Assembly (NCBI GenBank): GCA_956465555.1
Contig: OY101130.1
Span: 1,054,001-1,118,000, forward strand
DNA from: Nitzschia sp. pyKryTriq1
Taxonomy: Eukaryota > Bacillariophyta > Bacillariophyceae > Bacillariales > Bacillariaceae
DNA: 64,000 nt
Direction of reading: 5' to 3'
The notes under the pieces were generated by a model. It did not search any database. It was not told the DNA's origin and worked only from the letters and a program-made list of their open reading frames with translations. Below, piece by piece: positions 43,534 through 54,711 of this stretch. The translations under genes were made by a program, and so were the position numbers. The first letter of the stretch is position 1, and every line of letters starts with the position of its first letter.

Positions 43534-44479
43534 CTTGGTATACAAATAGTGTTGTTATTCTCGTACAGTATCAGTATCCGTATTGTATGATGGTGGTGGC
43601 TTTTTGTGCACTAATACTCGTTCACTTGGTAACTATTTGTACCGGTGCTGATCACCAACGCATGCGATACAGTATGTGGAAGAAGGAATGAATGGAGAGG
43701 ACAGAACCAAAGTTCTGCACCATCGAATATAATGAATGGCGGCGCGGTTGGCGATGCCGATCGATTTTTTGTTCCTTTTGTTCCGTATCTATGTACTACG
43801 TGTACCGTAGTACCGGTAGTACTGTTGGGCCCCAACAACTTCAAATACAATGTCACTCACATTATTGGCGCCCAATAAATAAGTGAATTTTCTTGCTTGT
43901 TGATAGCATGTGCGCCTCTTTTGGTCCTTCATCTATCTTCGCCATTTTTGATTCGTGATCGGCTTGTTCTCCGGACAGAAAGATCGCCACGCTCGGTCGT
44001 ATAATCCAATTTCACATTCCATAAGTAATAAGACGTCATTATCTCCGTCTATACGACATGACAGGCCGCCGGCCACTCCAACAACTCCACATCATTCGCC
44101 GCCGCCGCCGCCCTGACGATGATGTCATTGGTGATTCGTTTGCGTACGTACGTGACGTTTTATTCGAGGCAGTCGACCACTGACGTTGCTCGCTCCGCCC
44201 CCCGAACTAAAAGCCATCAAAGCGAAGCTTCGCACCGACCCATCAGCAGATCTCCAAAACATAGAGCAAACCCACGACGGCGATGATGCGCGATGATGCA
44301 TGATGATGACTCAAGATCGATGACGATGCTGTGCGATCGATGGATCGAGAAGAATCCATGATCCTTTCTCGACGCGCCGCCAATTTATACACTACCACCA
44401 TACTATTACTTGATTCTCCACATCATTAATCTTCTCTCATCTTTCCATAATATTCATCATCACCACCACCATCATCATC
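43534..44479. promoter_or_regulatory. Divergent promoter region
   Basis: About 950 bases between the kinase start and the thylakoid-lumen gene start. A TACCGGTA palindrome at 43811-43818 lies within a larger near-palindrome of GTAGTACCGGTAGTAC. GATGATG and ATCATC words and GATCGATGGATCGA occur near 44280-44350. No core promoter element can be named. Short frames near 43600-43880 are not supported. Confidence 0.4.
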
Positions 44480-45109
44480 ATGACTAATTTCTTCTCCACG
44501 AGGACTGCTGTAGTCTGCGCTGCCGCAGCCGTCTTGGCCGGTTCTTCATCACCAGGCGCGAATGCTTGGTCCATCAGCGGCAGCGGCGGCGGCGGCATCA
44601 GCAGCGGAAATGCTGTCGGTCGTCGTCAAGCCTTTGCTGGCATTTTGGGTGCCGCCGGAGCCGCGGCTGCCGTTGTTCTGGCGGCACCACAAGAAGCCAA
44701 CGCGGCGGCCGCCAAGACGGGTGCCGCGTCTCCTTTCACCGGAGACTACGATGATCCCAACCATCCCGATTGTCTCCGACAAGTCAAGGTCGTGGGTGCT
44801 CCCCTCCGTGGAGACGGCACCCGATCGGCCTATCCCGTCATTGAAATTACAGGATATGATGGAAAGAGTGGTGGAGGCGGAGCTTGTACGGATCGTCCCA
44901 CACGGGCCGATTTGTGGAAGATTGAAGGAACCGTCAAATCGACGACGGATGCCGTCATTGACTTTTCCCCCAAGGGTGGACCGGCCAAATTGACGGCCAA
45001 GTATGAAGATGGTGGAATTGTATTTCCCGATGGCAACAAGTGGACCAAGTCGCTGCTACCTACCAACTCGCGCCGTCCTGCCGACATGACGACGCTCAAG
45101 AGTGAATAA
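44480..45109 (+). CDS. Thylakoid-lumen protein with twin-arginine presequence
   Basis: 209 residues. The presequence has three parts: a signal peptide (residues ~1-29, ending GANA before Trp, a diatom plastid-type junction); a short Gly/Ser-rich transit region; and a second hydrophobic stretch introduced by GRRQAF and closing with EANA. The last is the form of a twin-arginine (Tat) lumen-targeting signal. The mature part, about 130 residues, begins near AAAKTGAASPF. It holds DDPNHPDCLRQVKVVG, ACTDRP, WKIEGTV, IDFSPKGGPAKL and FPDGNKWTK. The pattern looks like a conserved small lumen protein of algae rather than a known photosystem subunit. Two Cys in the mature part could form a disulfide. 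Role unknown, probably in photosynthesis or its upkeep. Confidence 0.8.
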   Translation: MTNFFSTRTAVVCAAAAVLAGSSSPGANAWSISGSGGGGISSGNAVGRRQAFAGILGAAGAAAAVVLAAPQEANAAAAKTGAASPFTGDYDDPNHPDCLRQVKVVGAPLRGDGTRSAYPVIEITGYDGKSGGGGACTDRPTRADLWKIEGTVKSTTDAVIDFSPKGGPAKLTAKYEDGGIVFPDGNKWTKSLLPTNSRRPADMTTLKSE

Positions 45110-45563
45110 AGAATGAATAAACAAGTAATCAAAAACATGCACGAGTATACCAAGTACTGGTGCTAGTACTTCTTCTTCTGCTGCTGCTGTGGAGTAATAC
45201 GGAGTACCGGCAGTACTTGGAGCATCATGCCTAATAGCTTCTTCTCAACTAAGTCACCACGATACAGCATGCTAATCTGAATATAGTACTAGTACTATAT
45301 TATGATGCGGCGTTTTTGGGAATGAAACTTCTATCATTTTCTAGTAGTAGACTACACATCTTGTTCTTGCTTCTTGTTGGCTTCACCCTTTACCACTACT
45401 CTCGTCCTACTACTTGGAGAGATGCAGATAGGTAGACAGTACTCTACTAGAGAGGCTGCATCCATTCCACCAAGAAGAAGCAACGACATGATAATGTCTC
45501 CGCTTTTACAAAGAAAAGCAGTAGTAGACTAGAGAGGTATGATACATTGAAGGTTGCGGGGTG
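45110..45563. other. Intergenic region
   Basis: About 450 bases. CTACTA/TAGTAG words recur (45165, 45285, 45345, 45440, 45525), as in other flanks of this window. No gene is supported. Confidence 0.4.
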
Positions 45564-46600
45564 ATGCTCTCTACTACGGTAGGAACGAGGACACCGCATC
45601 AGCGGGTCTTACGACGAGCGAGAAGTCACGATTTTCATTTGCACGAGGTCTCAAAAGATCTGGTGCGAGCTTTTGCGCGCGCCTGCAATCAACAGTCAGT
45701 CCCATCACGACCCATTGATGGCACAAGGCACAACATCGCACATCGCACCTACTCTTTCCGCCACTCTCACAAAATCAAAAAACACAACAGAGACCAAACG
45801 AAGAATAAGGTGGGGGCGACAATGAGAAGCGGACTACCTATGGTAACAAGGGACCAACAATCCTGTGGTTACGAATATGGATCCAAGAGTCTGGAGGATC
45901 GGATCAAAGCCTTTGAACAGGCTGCCGCAGATGCTACTGATGCCCATAAAATCTCGTCGTCTGTCAGCAGCAAGAGCAGCGACCGGATCAAGTACGACTT
46001 TTGCAATGGTCTCCAACACGATTTGATTGATACACGCGCCGCCCTTCGCATTCTATGCTCATGTTCATGTTGTGCGTCCACCACTCAATCTTATCACACT
46101 ACAACATTTGGGGAACTTTTTCATTTTACCGAAGGCCGAATCGCCAATTTGAATCGAATTCTACAGAATCTCAAGAGCCAAGGCGAAATTCATTTTGAGC
46201 CGGAATGCTTTTTCATGGGAGTACATGACCAAGAAGCCATCGAGTTACTGGACGGTTTTTGGAAAGAAGAGTATAAAGTGGACGAGACGAGTGCTTTTCG
46301 CCCTTTCTTGTCTTACTACTTGAAACATGTAGCCCATGAAGATCGAAGAGGGCGAAGCTATGTGGCAGAAATTTGAAAACTCTCCACGAGTCCCACTGCT
46401 CATCATGTTCGAAGCGGGTCGAATCCAGAGATCGAATCACCATTCGAGGAAAAGTCTTTCACATGAAATGTATCTCGTGTGTGGTTTGTGGCGCCAGTCT
46501 TCGGCAGAAGGCCGATTATCTGTCCTTTGATGGGCAGGTTTGTTGCAGCTCGACTTGTGTACGGCAATACGACGCTTCTCATGTGAGACAAAAGCGATGA
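45564..46600 (+). CDS. Costars-LIM protein with a reading-frame break
   Basis: An upstream frame from the ATG at 45564 to a stop at 46374 (about 270 residues) contains a Costars-like domain (TFGELFHF ... NRILQNLKSQGEIHFE ... FMGVHDQEAIELL), the actin-binding fold also found in ABRA proteins. A second frame, open from 46340 to 46600, encodes a LIM zinc domain: HCSSC, HMKCISCVVC and CCSSTC give the C-x2-C, H-x2-C, C-x2-C spacing. The two domains lie immediately next to each other but in different frames. The shift falls around GCAGAAATTTGAAA near 46363-46375, where one base fewer than needed is present in an A run. No intron of plausible size fits. This may be a real mutation or a base-calling error. 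The true start may be a later ATG, e.g. 45822. A cytoskeletal role is inferred from the domains. Confidence 0.7.
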
Positions 46601-46825
46601 TGCTGCTGCTGCTGCTGCTAGTAGTAGTATTATTGAAAAGAACAAAATATGAACTTCTTGCTATATTATAAGATGCTGCAAATTAAAAACTGAACAATCG
46701 CAGCAGCAGGTGGAGCTTGAAAAGCGGTACCAGATGATATAGCCAAGAAAATTCTCACCAACATGCAATCGACGTCACACAACGCGACACCATTCAAAAG
46801 AGAACTAAAAAAATGCCCTTGGCCC

Positions 46826-49022
46826 TCAAGCTTCTTCCGTTTCGACTTCCTTGGCAGGAGCTTCATCTACCGCAGACTCCTTTTCGGGTTCTTCGGCTTC
46901 GGCTTCTGCTTCGGCCTCGTCCTCATCCCCTTCGTCTACACCGCGAAGGTGTCTCTTGGCCTCGGCATCGCCGCTGTATTCTCCCTGCGGGTAAGCGTTG
47001 GGATGGAATGTCAAATCGATACCGGGTTTAATGAATTCGCGATTGTAGGAAATTTCCAAATCTTCGGGCAAGACTTTATTCAAGATCATGGCAATGACAG
47101 TGCCGACGCAGTATCCGGTCGACAAGAAGATGGAAATTCCATTCCGGACACCCTTCACAGCATCGTTACAATCTTCACAAGTCCAGAAATGGGCCGTGTA
47201 GGGAGAGGCACGCATATCTTGAAAGGCAAAGGGCCAAACAGTCACACCGACCCCAATCGCCAAGGACATGGCCAAAATGAATTTGTTGCGACGGGAATGC
47301 AAATCGATATTACCCGTCAAGGCCACTCCACTCGCCAAGACATTGGCAAACAAAAAGATGGTCATCCCACCCAAGACGGCATCGGGAATGGCCGTAATGA
47401 GACCTGCGACCTTGCCAAAGATGCCCAAGATCATGAGCCAAACGCCGGCGGCATATCCGGCGCGACGAGAGGCACATTTGGTCAAGGAAATGACACCATT
47501 GTTTTGCGAAAAGGTCGTATTGGGCATGGAGGTACAGAGGGCAGCGAGAATGGAACAGAAACCGTCGGAAGTCAAACCTCCTTGAATCGACGTTTCATAT
47601 TCCTCTCCAGATGTCTTGAGTTGAGAAGCCTCAAAGACGGCTGGAATGTAAAGTAAAAAGAAACAAGACGTAGTAGCAGAAGCAGTAGAGGGAGAATGAG
47701 TCAGTGTATTGTTCTTGGTTTGTTCGACCAAAGGATTCATTCATCGATCGATCGATCACATGTAAACTTACCAGTCAAGTCTCCGACCGTTTCCACAGTG
47801 GTTACCAAGTAGGCAATGAGCATGGGAAAAACGGCGGGTCCATAAAAGCCAATGGGGAAGGTTTCGGTCCACAAAAAGTTGAAGGTATCGGCATCCTTAA
47901 AGTTTTGATTGTTCAAATAGGGAGCACCGTTGTATTCACTCAATCCGGCCACCATGTATCCAAACATGAGTGCAATAAAGACGTTGCAGTTCTTCATAAA
48001 GACGGAACCGAACAATTCCAAAAAGACCAAAAAGGCCAGGACGGAAAAGCCCAAACCAATGTATTCGGGAGCTCCATAAAACAAGGGTTCGCCATTATAA
48101 GTGGCACAGGCGGGTCCTGGAATGGGGGACAATCCGGGCAAATCGACGGCTTGGACATGGGTCTTCCATCCCATTTCGGCACAAACGACACCTCCTCCCC
48201 AGTACTTCATTCCAGTGCCGACCAAGGCGACACCAATGAGAATGACTGTGATCGAAGTGACGAGGGGAGGAAACATAGACTTGATCCGTTCGACCTTCAT
48301 GAAGGAAATGGCGAGTTCCAACAAGCAACAGACCATGGACGTGCCGAGCAACTTTCCGTAGGCGACGGTACCTTCAATCCCTTCCGATTTCATTTGGTTA
48401 ATGGCGATTTCGAAGATAGGCAAAAAGGTAAAGGACGTTCCCATGACGGACAGTAGACCACTTCCGACGTAGAGTGGACGTTTCAAGAACTTGTCGGAGA
48501 AGGGAATCTGCGTCTTGGAGACGTTGACCAAGGTACAAAGTCCGGACGTGATGAGCGAGGCGGAAATGGCATACTGTTCGAGCGGAGGGCAAAAGGGAAA
48601 TCCGCACACGGCAAAGCGAAAGACGACCAGCGGGGGAGTGATCAAACCTCCCACCATGGCAAAGCAGTGCTGGAGGCCCATGAGTATGGAGAGAAGGATG
48701 GGGATGGGCTCATCTAGTAGTACAGTAAAAGAAGTAGTCGTCGTTGTTGTGGTAGTGGTAGTTGACAGCAGAGCAGGTAGACGAAATGAGTGAGAGAGAT
48801 CACGAGGATGGTCAGTGTTGGTCAACGAGAGCAGTATAAGTGTCGATCAGTGGATCAAAGAAGAAAGAGAGCCGTTTTCACTCCACTCCACTCCACTCCA
48901 CACTCACCTTTCGCGTAAAAGTTGAGCTTGGCATCGGACTTGCGCCAGGGCAACTGCGGCATGCACATGTGCGTGTAGTTGTAGCGCTCGCCATCGCCAA
49001 CCCAAGTGTCTTTCCATCCCAT
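46826..49022 (-). CDS. Xanthine/uric-acid-type nucleobase permease (NCS2), three exons
   Basis: Exons 49022-48908, 48713-47772 and 47640-46826, with introns of 194 and 131 bases. Frames join cleanly into 623 residues. Exon 1 encodes a short soluble N-terminus (MGWKDTW to FYAK). Exon 2 starts the membrane part (GLQHCFAMVGGLITPP). The NCS2 signature is in exon 3 (SQNNGVISLTKCASRRAGY). The Gln-x-Gly element and overall spacing are closest to the fungal UapA/UapC uric acid-xanthine branch. About 12-14 membrane segments are expected for the family. The C-terminus is a long acidic tail (EAEAEAEAEEPEKE), probably cytosolic. Likely function is proton-coupled uptake of purine bases as nitrogen source; substrate specificity is inferred. 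Confidence 0.9.
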
Positions 49023-49962
49023 GATGGTAGTGGTGGTGGTGGTTGAAGTAAGAAGAAAGAAAGAAAGAAAGAAAGAAGGCGATGCCAAAAAAGCAACACA
49101 AAGAAGAAAATATGGGGGAAAAAACCGCGGGGCCGACGCCGCCGACGACGGCGACGAGACCCGACAAAAGATTTTCTCCTGTTTCCTGTACCGGTGATGG
49201 CGTTCGTTAGTTGCGAGATCCTGTACTAAAGAACGAATTTTGATTTTCAACTGATGACTGTCCGGTTGGTGTCAACTTCAAATGAAATTTTCGGAAGTTT
49301 CATTTTCATTTTATTGGCGCCGCCAGCTGGCGCGGTTCTTTCTGTAGAGTATACTGTGGTACAACTTCTACGGTAGGCAATGTTCATTGGGAATTTTTCA
49401 ATCGACACAAGGCTTATATGAGAAGCTGTACCATTTCGTTAAGTATTTTTGGGAGGCATAGGTTTTATTGATTTAACTTCGTGGAATCTAGCTCAGGATT
49501 ATGTCACGCCAGCTAGCTGCCTCCCAAAATAGAACGGAAGCAGAACACGGAGCGATGCCCAAACAAGGACTGGTACTGGTACACGCCGGTACAGAACAAG
49601 GAAGAAGCTGACAACCCTTCGCCTTGATGCGACATCAGACAGACACACCAACAGCAGCTTACACGCAGCACGGTTGGGTGGGCTTCGCCTAGCGCACGCT
49701 CGCGCGCTCGGAGAGGTGCCCTTCTGCTGTTTTGTCTCATCGCGAACACGGAACTTCAGCGTTAGAACACTCTCGAACGCTGCGCGAATGATGTTCAAGC
49801 AAGAGAAGAAAAAAAAATCTTTTTGACCGGGCAGAAAAAGGAACATAAACCATATTCTTTTGCCGATGGCGTTCATCGATTCTTCTCAAACAACAACAAA
49901 AACAACAACAAAAACAAAAACAACTACAACTACAACGACTAATAACTACAACTACAACTACC
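49023..49962. promoter_or_regulatory. Divergent promoter region
   Basis: About 940 bases between the permease start and the deaminase-fold gene start. Just upstream of the permease is an AAGAAAG repeat (about 49050-49075). GGTACTGGTAC and CCGGTAC words occur near 49571-49590, and ACAACAACAA and ACTACAACTACAAC tracts precede the deaminase ATG (49890-49960). Frames here are not supported. Confidence 0.4.
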
Positions 49963-50760
49963 ATGTCTACAGACAATGATGGAGGAGTAGTCATTGACAG
50001 TGCCAATCAAAAGCCAGAATTGACTGCCACTCCGGAACAAATCAAGAAAATGTACGCCATCATTGAAGATGAAATCTTGCCCAAAACCAGAGAGGGCGTC
50101 AAAGATGGCAACAAGGTCTTTGGAGCCGCCATTCTTTCCTCCATTCCAAGTTTGCAGTGTCAAATTGCTACCACCAATGCGGAAACGGAATGTCCCATTT
50201 TTCATGGCGAAGTACACTGTATTTTCCAATGGTCGCAACAAACTCCTGCGGCCGAACGAGGGCCGTTGGCGCAATCGTCCATTTTTTTGAGTACCCATGA
50301 ACCCTGCTGTATGTGCATTTCCAGTATCTTGTGGGCTGGATTCAATACCCTCTATTACTTCTTTCCGTATTCCGTCACCACGGCGCAAGGGTACGTTATT
50401 TTAGTACTGCTAATGTTGATATTCTAGACTGGATGGTCGTAGTCGGGGAACTCTCTCTTTTGCTCACATCTTCTTGACATTTCATTTTTCTCTCTTTTAC
50501 ATCCAATATATATGTACAGAATTCCTCATGATATTCAAACCATGCATGAATTGTGGGGTGTGCCGACGTATCGCAAACAAAACAAGTACTTGTCGAGTTG
50601 TTGTTTGATGGATTTGGTCGAGGCCTTGCCCGATGGCGACGCCGACAAGGCGGAGCTGATAGAAACCCAACAACGACTGCTCAAAGCCTATGATGAACTG
50701 GCCAATCAATATCATACGGAAAAGAAAGATAATAAAAGCAACAGTCTCGTGTTGGGATAA
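49963..50760 (+). CDS. Cytidine-deaminase-fold protein, two exons
   Basis: Exon 1 is 49963-50390 and exon 2 is 50520-50760, with a 129-base intron (donor GTACGT, acceptor ACAG); 222 residues. The zinc site is visible: HGEVHC supplies a His and the catalytic Glu in the H-x-E pattern, and THEPCCMC supplies the PCxxC ligands. Between them is an ordinary strand-helix spacing. The protein is about the size of small CMP/guanine/tRNA-adenosine deaminase-like enzymes. The C-terminal ~80 residues are charged and helical. No target peptide is evident. Substrate (nucleoside, nucleotide, base or RNA) cannot be told from the sequence. It is divergently arranged with the purine permease, so a role in nucleobase salvage is possible but is only inferred. 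Confidence 0.85.
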
Positions 50761-51356
<596 letters not shown>

Positions 51357-52304
51357 TCACGACTTCTTGTTGTTGTTCAAGACGTTGGCCAAGTCGCTGG
51401 GACTCAAAGTTAATCGAAATGGGACCGATTCCACACCTGGTTTGGGAGACTTGCTCGTCGATTCCAAAAAGAATCGCCACGGTTCCAAATTGTCGTATCG
51501 ATGCAATATTTCCACGACGGCTTGTAAATGCATCAAGTAATCGAGCTCGGTCTCGTGCCGACACAGACGTCGATTGCCAAAGGCTACGGGTAGAACCGTC
51601 ACATAGACAGATGGGGTGGCGGTGGTGGTGGTGGTGGTGGTGGAGGTAGCCGAAGAATAATAGCCTCGCCGTTCAAAATCCACATCGAGTGGTACTCCCC
51701 ATTTCGAAACGAGCAAGTCTCGCAGGGCATATCCATCAAAGTCGTCTAGTAGGGGAGGTTGTTGCAGTTCTTTTTCACTAACTTCGCCCTTGGAGAATTG
51801 ACTCGTTTTTGTTCTTTGGATCGAAGCCGCCGCCGCTTGAAAGGCTTGCAAGGAAATGATTCGTTCGTCGTCGTCGCTGATGCTGGATGATGAGGCGGCA
51901 TTCTTGGAATAGGCCCCCATCACTCCTTGCTCCATATTTGTTGGTGTACGATCACTTTGTTGTTGTCGCTGCTGCTGCTGCTGCTGCTCTCGTCGTGCTT
52001 TGATCAGTTTTCGTTCACTGGGACCATATGTGCTAAATTCAATCACTTCTTCCCACAAATCGCCCAACCAGTTGTTCCATCTTCTCGTCGTGCTACTAGA
52101 ACAATGCTGGTAAAAATAATGAGTACATGTAGTACGACGACGGACGATGATCGATCGTGACGAGAATGGCATTGGTGCTGGTGGCATTAGCAGCACAAAG
52201 GATTGGGAAACATAATAACGATGATCGGCGCAGAGGAGCACGAAAATAAGTAGTACTGCCACGACGCCGACCGAGGATGGGAAATGACGAACAACAAGAA
52301 CCAT
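51357..52304 (-). CDS. DUF3067 protein, probably plastid-targeted
   Basis: 315 residues. The N-terminus is a signal peptide with core VGVVAVLLIFVLLC, followed by SQSF, a diatom plastid-type junction with Phe at +1, and a basic, Ser/Arg-rich transit stretch. A Gln/Arg run lies at about 107-118. The conserved region is at about 187-290: DFDGYALRDLLVSKWG, PLDVDFERRGYY, a Thr-rich insert, YVTVLPVAFG and RHETELDYLMHLQAVVEIL. These match the DUF3067 family, which is known mainly from cyanobacteria and plastid-bearing eukaryotes and has no proven function. It is convergent with the deaminase-fold gene. Confidence 0.85.
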   Translation of the reverse strand: MVLVVRHFPSSVGVVAVLLIFVLLCADHRYYVSQSFVLLMPPAPMPFSSRSIIVRRRTTCTHYFYQHCSSSTTRRWNNWLGDLWEEVIEFSTYGPSERKLIKARREQQQQQQRQQQSDRTPTNMEQGVMGAYSKNAASSSSISDDDERIISLQAFQAAAASIQRTKTSQFSKGEVSEKELQQPPLLDDFDGYALRDLLVSKWGVPLDVDFERRGYYSSATSTTTTTTTATPSVYVTVLPVAFGNRRLCRHETELDYLMHLQAVVEILHRYDNLEPWRFFLESTSKSPKPGVESVPFRLTLSPSDLANVLNNNKKS

Positions 52305-53076
52305 GCCGTAGTAACTACTGCTGGCTATATATATATATATGCTAGTAGTACCTCAAATCAATGAGGCCGACGTGCGTTACTATCAGGTAATACTCTAGTA
52401 GAGGAGCAGGCTTTCCCCTGCATGATGCATTGAATGAAGTGTATTTGGGTTCGATGAAAGCTCATGGCATCACAAGTAATAATAGTCGTTTGTCGAAACT
52501 CGAAACATCAAAATTCATATCCACCATATCCACAAACGTCATCGGACGTACCGGTACCGCGCGTGCGTGGGTGCGGGTATCGAATGGTTCGACCTTGGTT
52601 CGACTACCTCGTTTTGATGAAGACTTGAAAAATAAATCGACTGTCGTCCGTTAGCATTGTGAGTCGGCGTGCGCGGTACAAACACGCGCTGACGTTCTAA
52701 GTAACCTTAATGTCGGCACGTGCCGGCTTTATGCTTTTCATCAGAGCCGAAGGCTGGTAATATCCTTCTGACTCTTTTTTACTCATATTTTGCCCATGCG
52801 TATTTATTCGTCGACGACTTTATACGTGTGCCGCTTCAGACTTTTAGTAATAAGATGGACGATGATGAAAAAGGCGGCTCACTCCATACCCCACCCGAAA
52901 CCACCCAAAACCACCCAAACAACACCAATCACAACCATCAATAGGAATGGTCCCTTGTTGAGATCGATAGAAAGCGTATTCATAGCCCCTTTGGATAATC
53001 TCCAGGAGCCAGCCAACCGCATCCAACCGTCGATCGAGAAGAATCATATCAAGCACAAAATCCCCATACTTGTACC
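52305..53076. promoter_or_regulatory. Divergent promoter region
   Basis: About 770 bases between the DUF3067 gene and the single-pass protein. A TA dinucleotide run lies near 52327-52340 and a TACCGGTA palindrome at 52549-52556. A 74-codon frame at 52430-52654 is not supported. ACCACCCAAAACCACCC direct repeats lie near 52900. Confidence 0.4.
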
Positions 53077-54597
53077 ATGGCTCCCAGAGGAACTGCAAAG
53101 TATCAAAGCAGCCGGTGGCTGCAACAAAATAATATCAATATGAACACCAAAAAGACGGACTCTCCTTCCATGATGCCATCTACAGAGCCTTCCAAGAGTC
53201 CGACACAGGCTCCAGTCATCATCACGGCCTCTCCCATTACGCCTGCTCCATCCTCGGCTCCAACTCGTCTTCCCTACCTTCACGATGCTTCCTCCCGCAT
53301 CGTGGGGACGTTGGATTCGTTTTTGGTCTCTCTTTACAGTCCTGAAATATCACTCCAAGTGCAAGAATCGACCCTGACGGACATTTTGAACTTGGCGTTG
53401 TGCAGTATTTCGGGCGTCCAACTGGTCACGACCGAATTGGAACCGGTTCCGGCCTGTGGTACAATAAGTGGTGGCCATCAAGGGCAAGGGCAAGAGCAAG
53501 GACAGCGAAGGGCACTGGCAGAGTATGACAATGAAAATACCGACAACGATGAGCATGCGATGGTAGTGTGGAATGTGCCTCTAGCACAAGCCACTTGGCA
53601 ATGGTTGGAGTATTTGGAGGATGGGAGGATGTCGCTTTCTTTGTTGAATTCCACAACTAACACCACCACGCTTGAATATGTGCAATGGAATCTGACCTAC
53701 CGTGTGTTGCAATTTGGAACTACCAGTAGTACTGCCACGGCCATGCCACACATGTTACAAGAATTGTGGAATCAAAGTATTACCAGTGGACGTTTGGATA
53801 CTGCGTTGCAAAACGAGTGGCCGCATACTACTACCGCCACTGCTACTAGTTTGATCGGAAATGAATGGGAAAGTTTCAAGGCAACTGCCATCAGCAGCGC
53901 CGACGCCAACAACCACAGTCCCATGTTGTGGGAAGTCCCGGCACGGTCGGTCGAGGTGTTGAGATGGCTCGGAGTCGCGATGTGCGTTTGGATGGTATTA
54001 TCCGTGGCTTTGGTTACGGTCCTGGCTCGTCGGCATCGTCAACATAAAGCAATGGCGGAAGAATCTTCTGTTGAAATTCTATTTTCGACTCGTCCAAGAG
54101 AAGAAGAAGAAGAAGAAGAAAAGGAACCAAGTGATGGCCCTTTGTATGGAGCGGCAGCAGCACCTCAAGAAGGTCTTCCTTCTCTCGAACCGACTTCGTC
54201 TCGGGGCTTGGAATTCATGCTCCGTCAATCCCGCAATTTTGTTCAGGACAACCCTCACATGCAACGGGTACCAAAGTCGGCAAGAGGAGGAGGAACAACA
54301 ACAAATTCAATATCGCCGTCAGTCCTACTCTTGCAGTCCTTCGATGACATTTACGACAATGATGACGATTTTGTTGTGACTGGTATCACTTCTACTACTA
54401 GTAGTAATGGAAGAAGTGTTTCTCGTCGATCACTCTCTCCACGAAGTTCTGTCCGTCAACGATATATTGATCGGCTCTCACAAAACAACCACAGCAGCAC
54501 CTATTCTGCTACCACAACTCCGAGCCGTGATGGTGAGCCCTCCTTGTTGTTTCACTTGAACGTTGAGGAGGACCAAGAACATGATATTGCATTCTAG
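53077..54597 (+). CDS. Single-pass membrane protein of unknown family
   Basis: 506 residues from one frame. The N-terminal ~65 residues are a Ser/Pro/Thr linker (PSTEPSKSPTQAP type). Then comes a folded-looking region at about 66-290 (FLVSLYSPEISLQVQ, LCSISGVQ with several Asn-x-Thr sites). A membrane segment at about 297-318 follows (LGVAMCVWMVLSVALVTVLA), then a 190-residue tail that starts basic (RRHRQH) and includes a Glu run, Ser/Arg-rich repeats and an acidic end. The tail is likely cytosolic by the positive-inside rule, which would make the N-terminal part external. No signal peptide is present in this frame and an in-frame stop lies at 52996, so a missing upstream exon is possible. 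Family not recognised. Confidence 0.7.
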   Translation: MAPRGTAKYQSSRWLQQNNINMNTKKTDSPSMMPSTEPSKSPTQAPVIITASPITPAPSSAPTRLPYLHDASSRIVGTLDSFLVSLYSPEISLQVQESTLTDILNLALCSISGVQLVTTELEPVPACGTISGGHQGQGQEQGQRRALAEYDNENTDNDEHAMVVWNVPLAQATWQWLEYLEDGRMSLSLLNSTTNTTTLEYVQWNLTYRVLQFGTTSSTATAMPHMLQELWNQSITSGRLDTALQNEWPHTTTATATSLIGNEWESFKATAISSADANNHSPMLWEVPARSVEVLRWLGVAMCVWMVLSVALVTVLARRHRQHKAMAEESSVEILFSTRPREEEEEEEKEPSDGPLYGAAAAPQEGLPSLEPTSSRGLEFMLRQSRNFVQDNPHMQRVPKSARGGGTTTNSISPSVLLLQSFDDIYDNDDDFVVTGITSTTSSNGRSVSRRSLSPRSSVRQRYIDRLSQNNHSSTYSATTTPSRDGEPSLLFHLNVEEDQEHDIAF

Positions 54598-54711
54598 CTA
54601 GTAGCTACTACTACTAGAAATAGAGTCCAAGTCCCTACTACTACTACTACTTGTAGGGAAATGTTGCACAAGATGCAGTCTCTACTATAGCTGTGTAGTG
54701 TAATGTTGTTG

